From positions 1-64,000 of the forward strand of contig CAZFLD010000010.1 in assembly GCA_964519835.1 (NCBI GenBank): a DNA stretch of 64,000 nucleotides, read 5' to 3'. Under the pieces are notes generated by a model. It saw only the letters and a program-made list of their open reading frames with translations, made no database searches and was not told the origin of the DNA. This document shows positions 60,589 through 64,000 of this stretch, piece by piece. The translations under genes were made by a program, and so were the position numbers. Origin of the DNA: CAZFLD01 sp964519835 (GTDB lineage: Bacteria; Spirochaetota; Spirochaetia; DSM-27196; CAZFLD01). Position 1 is the stretch's first letter, and every line of letters begins with the position of its first letter.

Positions 60589-61368
60589 GTGAGACGCCTC
60601 GTTTTTGTCGTTTTAGTTGTATGTGTCGCGTTCCCGACCCTGGCCCAGGACGAAGCCGATGTGCAGACGCTTCCCGATGCGGAACGTTTTAATCGCGCAG
60701 CGGACGCCGCAATGGAAGCCTACGAGAGCGGCAATCTCGAAGGCGCCTTGCAGTCGTACAACAACGCACTCGCAATCGAGCCCGACGCCGTGGACGTGTT
60801 GTTCAACCGCGCGAACGTTTACTTCGACCTCGGCAACTACCCGGAAGCCATAGAGGACTACGACCAGGTTGTCGATGTACAGGAGTATATGCAGCAGGCC
60901 CTCTACAATCGGGGCACTGCTCGACTCAAGCTTTCGCGCCACGCTCTTGCCGTCGACGACCTTTCGCGAGCCGTGGAGCTTGGTCCTACCGATGCACGGG
61001 CGCTTACAAACCTCGGTCTTGCCCTCACGGTCGTTGGAAATATCGACAAGGCGGAAAGCGCGTTCACGCGAGCCATCGAGGCGGATCCCACCATCGCATC
61101 CGCCTCATACAACCGAGGCAACATTCGTTATGACCGTGGCAATGTCGACGGCGCTGTGGAGGACTACGACCGAGCCGTTGAGGCGGATCCGCGCCACCTT
61201 GGTGCCCTATACAACCGTGGCAATGCTCACTACCTGGCGGGCAATTACCGGTCGGCAGTGGAGGATTTTAGCCGAGTGCTCTCGCTTGACCCGGACAACA
61301 TCGATGCGATGAACAACATCGGTCTGTCCTATCTTGCCTTAGTTGAACAAGCAGAAAGCTCGGAATAG
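60589..61368 (+). CDS. Exported TPR-repeat protein
   Basis: A 259-residue protein starting at GTG 60589 with a signal peptide (FVVLVVCVAFPTLAQDEADV) and about six tetratricopeptide repeats: AMEAYESGNLEGALQSYNNA, DVLFNRANVYFDLGNYPEAI, ALYNRGTARLKLSRHALAVD, ALTNLGLALTVVGNIDKAES, ASYNRGNIRYDRGNVDGAVE and ALYNRGNAHYLAGNYRSAVE. TPR arrays mediate protein contacts. It is probably periplasmic or anchored at the envelope. Confidence 0.87.
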   Translation: MRRLVFVVLVVCVAFPTLAQDEADVQTLPDAERFNRAADAAMEAYESGNLEGALQSYNNALAIEPDAVDVLFNRANVYFDLGNYPEAIEDYDQVVDVQEYMQQALYNRGTARLKLSRHALAVDDLSRAVELGPTDARALTNLGLALTVVGNIDKAESAFTRAIEADPTIASASYNRGNIRYDRGNVDGAVEDYDRAVEADPRHLGALYNRGNAHYLAGNYRSAVEDFSRVLSLDPDNIDAMNNIGLSYLALVEQAESSE

Positions 61369-61470
61369 GCCCGCTACGCCGGAATATGGCCGCCACGCCG
61401 GAGCCGTGCTGCCACGCCGCGAAGATTTACGCTCTACTACGAGTGAGTCAGCAATACAAGGAGACGGGTG

Positions 61471-62685
61471 ATGCCCAGGAACTCGGATCAGTCCACGATG
61501 GTGCTTGTGATCAACTGCGGGAGTTCATCGTTGAAGTACGAGGTCTACGAGATGCCCCGCCGAACAAGTATTGCACGGGGCAACGTGGAGCGTATTGGCC
61601 AAGAATCAGGGCACATAGTCCAAGAAGGCATTAACGGCTCAATTTCCCGGTCCGCCACGGTGCCGGATCACAAGACGGCGGTGGCCCTGATGGGTGAATC
61701 GCTTACGGACCAACACAACGGGGTTCTCGAAAGCCTGGAAGAGATCGCAGGCGTAGGCCACCGTGTGGTCCATGGGGGCGAACGGTATTCGGCAAGTGTC
61801 GTGATTGATGATCACGTTATCGCCGCCATCGAGGAGAACATCGAGCTGGCACCGCTTCACAACCCGGTAAACCTCACCGGCATTCGCGAGGCGATGGAGC
61901 TCCTACCGGATAGGAAGCAGGTCGCGGTATTCGATACGGCGTTTCACCAGACACTGCCCCCCGCCGCCTACCTGTACGGTCTTCCGCGTGAGTTTTACGA
62001 CAAGTATCGAATCCGCCGGTACGGTTTTCACGGCACTAGTCATCGATTCGTTGCCACCGAGGCGATCAAGTTTGTCAAAAGGGCGGTAGAGAATACCAAT
62101 GTTATTTCTTGCCACCTCGGCAACGGTGCCTCGATCACGGCAATCCAAAACGGCCGGTCCGTGGACACGTCAATGGGTTTTACACCCCTCGAGGGCCTGA
62201 TGATGGGCACTCGCAGCGGGGATGTCGATCCCGCAATCCTTCTTTACCTGCTGGAGCGTGGCTTTACGGTGGAGCAGCTAAACGATGTCCTGAACAAACA
62301 GAGTGGACTCCTGGGTCTCTCCGGTATTTCGAACGATCTTCGCGACCTCGAGGACGCCGCCGATCGTGGTGATAGAAACGCGATCGAAGCGCTGGACGTA
62401 TACGCCTACCGGATACGCAAGTACATCGGCGCCTACACGGCGAACATCGTCAAGGTAGACATACTTGTGTTTACCGGTGGGATCGGTCAGCACGGCGGCC
62501 GGATGCGTGAGCGGATCTGCCGGCGCCTCGAAAACATCGGCGTAGTGATGGACTATCGGCGCAACCTCGAAAACGGACCGCGGCAGGGCATTATTTCCGC
62601 CGACTACTCACCGACCACGATTGTAGTGGTTCCCACCAACGAAGAGCTCCAGATCGCCATCGATACGTACGAGCGGCTTAGCTAA
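61471..62685 (+). CDS. ackA: Acetate kinase
   Basis: A 404-residue enzyme starting at ATG 61471 behind AAGGAG; a GTG lies directly before it. The N-terminal motif is VLVINCGSSSLKYEVYEM. The catalytic Asp is in VAVFDTAFHQTLPPAAYLYG, RRYGFHGTSHRFVATEA is conserved, and the phosphate loops are HLGNGASITAIQNGRSVDTS and ILVFTGGIGQHGGRMRERIC. It converts acetyl phosphate and ADP to acetate and ATP in fermentation. No phosphotransacetylase gene is adjacent. Family length is normal. Confidence 0.95.
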   Translation: MPRNSDQSTMVLVINCGSSSLKYEVYEMPRRTSIARGNVERIGQESGHIVQEGINGSISRSATVPDHKTAVALMGESLTDQHNGVLESLEEIAGVGHRVVHGGERYSASVVIDDHVIAAIEENIELAPLHNPVNLTGIREAMELLPDRKQVAVFDTAFHQTLPPAAYLYGLPREFYDKYRIRRYGFHGTSHRFVATEAIKFVKRAVENTNVISCHLGNGASITAIQNGRSVDTSMGFTPLEGLMMGTRSGDVDPAILLYLLERGFTVEQLNDVLNKQSGLLGLSGISNDLRDLEDAADRGDRNAIEALDVYAYRIRKYIGAYTANIVKVDILVFTGGIGQHGGRMRERICRRLENIGVVMDYRRNLENGPRQGIISADYSPTTIVVVPTNEELQIAIDTYERLS

Positions 62686-62700
62686 TTGGTTTTAGACGCC

Positions 62701-64000
62701 GTGAGCATATCGGAGAGAGTCGAGGCTCGCCGGCGAGTAGTACTAGACCATGCCCTATCCAGGAGGCTTGGGAGAACCGATAATCCCGGCGGCGCCTACC
62801 TGACGCCGGATGCCACCGTCGCGCTTCTTTGTTCCGGTGTGACGGCCTTTTTTGCCTCTCTGTGGTATCGGGACACGGTTGTGACGTCGGCGGCGATTCT
62901 CGCCGACGGCGTCAGGCGCATAAGCCTCCACATCGCATCGTCCTCGACGGGGAAAAAACCCGCGCTCTTCCAAGAGGCGTCTGCGCTCACAAACGCGGCA
63001 GAGGAGTTGGGCTTTTCCGTCGTCGGCGTGTACGCCTATCTGCCTCGCCGGGACTACGAGCGGCTTGGCGAGGTGGACCCCGATTTGCTGTTTCACCGGG
63101 TAGACATTCACAAAAACGCTCGCCGCACCGAGCCGAGAGCGCCGCGTCGATCCGCGGCTCGGGACGGTCTGACTTGGTACGTCAACAGAGGCGAGCGCGG
63201 TTGTTTGGATCGAGATGCTATCGAAACCCTTGTAGCACGGAACAAGCTTCCGACGGACATCGATACAGATAGGATTTCGAAGGTACCTACCGAAGTCTTG
63301 GTGGGGCGGAAGCAACGGGTCCAAGCGGCGGCCGTTCGGGAGAACGCGATTGTATTGGACGAGGCCGAGGTTGTGCGATGCCTCAACCTTGCAGCCGGCG
63401 ACAAGCGATCTTACTTGGATTTTGAAACGACGGCGTCGCCGGTGCCGGAATGGGAGGGGGCAAAGCCGTGGCAACATGTGCCGATGATGTTTTCACTCCT
63501 CGAAGTCGAAGGTTCGCCCAGTAGCCCTCGTCTCACAAACGAGACCGTGTTTGTTCCGGACGGAGCATCAGATCCCCGGGAGCAACTCGCAGGCACTTTG
63601 GTCGACCGGCTTCGGTCGGACGACGGTCCGGTGATCGTTTTCGACGACGGACTCGAGCGGCGGGTGCTCTTTTCGCTTGCCGCGCGACTCCCTCGCCTTG
63701 CGCCGGCTATTGAGGAGATCGCCGGCCGGCTGGTAGACCTTTCGATGCCGTTTCGTGGCTTTTTTGTCTATCATCCCGATCAGTGTGGCAAAACGTCCCT
63801 CAAGGTGCTGCTTCGAATCTACGGCACCGATGAGTACGAGTCACTTTTGGTGTCCGACGGGCGGCTGGCCCACGACCTTTTGGCGGCCGTATCAGGCAAT
63901 CTCTTAACAAAAGATGAACACGCCGAGGCGCTTGAGCGGCTGTCCACGTACGTGTTGCAGGACACTCACTCCCTTGTGACGCTCCACAAGGCCACCGCCC
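62701..64000 (+). CDS. DUF2779-domain protein, partial (runs off the window)
   Basis: From GTG 62701 the plus strand is open to the end of the window, about 433 codons. The second half contains the DUF2779 signature SYLDFETTASPVPEWEGAKP followed by WQHVPMMFSLLEVEG, VIVFDDGLERRVLFSLAARL, RLVDLSMPFRGFFVYHPDQC and GKTSLKVLLRIYG. The acidic residues of DFET and of the later D-rich motifs suggest a DEDD-type nuclease fold. The N-terminal part (VALLCSGVTAFFASLWYRD) may be a Cas4/PD-DExK-like region with a diverged active site. The GTG lies 15 bases after the ackA stop, without a strong ribosome site. The role is unknown. Confidence 0.78.
   Translation, partial: MSISERVEARRRVVLDHALSRRLGRTDNPGGAYLTPDATVALLCSGVTAFFASLWYRDTVVTSAAILADGVRRISLHIASSSTGKKPALFQEASALTNAAEELGFSVVGVYAYLPRRDYERLGEVDPDLLFHRVDIHKNARRTEPRAPRRSAARDGLTWYVNRGERGCLDRDAIETLVARNKLPTDIDTDRISKVPTEVLVGRKQRVQAAAVRENAIVLDEAEVVRCLNLAAGDKRSYLDFETTASPVPEWEGAKPWQHVPMMFSLLEVEGSPSSPRLTNETVFVPDGASDPREQLAGTLVDRLRSDDGPVIVFDDGLERRVLFSLAARLPRLAPAIEEIAGRLVDLSMPFRGFFVYHPDQCGKTSLKVLLRIYGTDEYESLLVSDGRLAHDLLAAVSGNLLTKDEHAEALERLSTYVLQDTHSLVTLHKATA

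Overview
The window looks like a chromosomal segment of a moderately GC-rich, uncultured Spirochaetota-like bacterium. That assignment is inference from large lipoproteins built of FN3-like and chitobiase-C-terminal-like repeats, a PEGA/caspase protein, and the overall gene style; no rRNA is present to prove it. A 10-base N run at 20754-20763 shows it is a scaffold from a draft assembly.

Bases 1 to about 20,630 are accessory. They hold a caspase-like protease gene that overlaps the gene of a 1,443-residue repeat lipoprotein, remnants of IS3, IS66 and IS256 family elements, a small inverted-repeat element, fragments of an aldehyde ferredoxin oxidoreductase, a Kelch protein and an FGE-sulfatase domain, a large lipoprotein gene broken by two in-frame stops and a frameshift, and five toxin-antitoxin loci. 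These loci are DUF4160/DUF2442, AbiEi with a gutted AbiEii, HicB with a gutted HicA, HicA-HicB with a SecB-like chaperone, and VapBC. The region ends at a tRNA-Leu gene whose 3' end is repeated 243 bp away, as expected for an integration site.

From about 20,998 onward the window is dense core-type sequence: a Crp/Fnr regulator with a DUF2892 protein and a class III cyclase; a Gfo/Idh/MocA oxidoreductase and a sugar isomerase; a long minus-strand run (amidase, pepF, rdgB, a sigma-like gene, nrnA, argF, clpX, clpP, tig) fed by a five-tRNA array; rarA fused to a methyltransferase-like domain; a secreted protein, a beta-propeller lipoprotein and a glycosyltransferase; a DEAD-box helicase and rpsD; a MetE-like protein with a degraded zinc site behind an HMA protein; a MoxR-DUF58-transglutaminase-NDH operon; and an NtrC-type response regulator. 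The window closes with cheY-like, phospholipase-C-like, TPR, ackA and DUF2779 genes.

The most interesting finding lies at 58636-58965. Just downstream of the NtrC-type regulator there are two 17-bp palindromes, then a textbook sigma-54 promoter, then only about 90 nt before a strong intrinsic terminator. This layout predicts an enhancer-controlled small RNA, analogous in architecture to LuxO-Qrr. A perfect 19-bp-stem hairpin follows it. The HicA-HicB-SecB module and the HMA/MetE-like pair are the next strongest leads.
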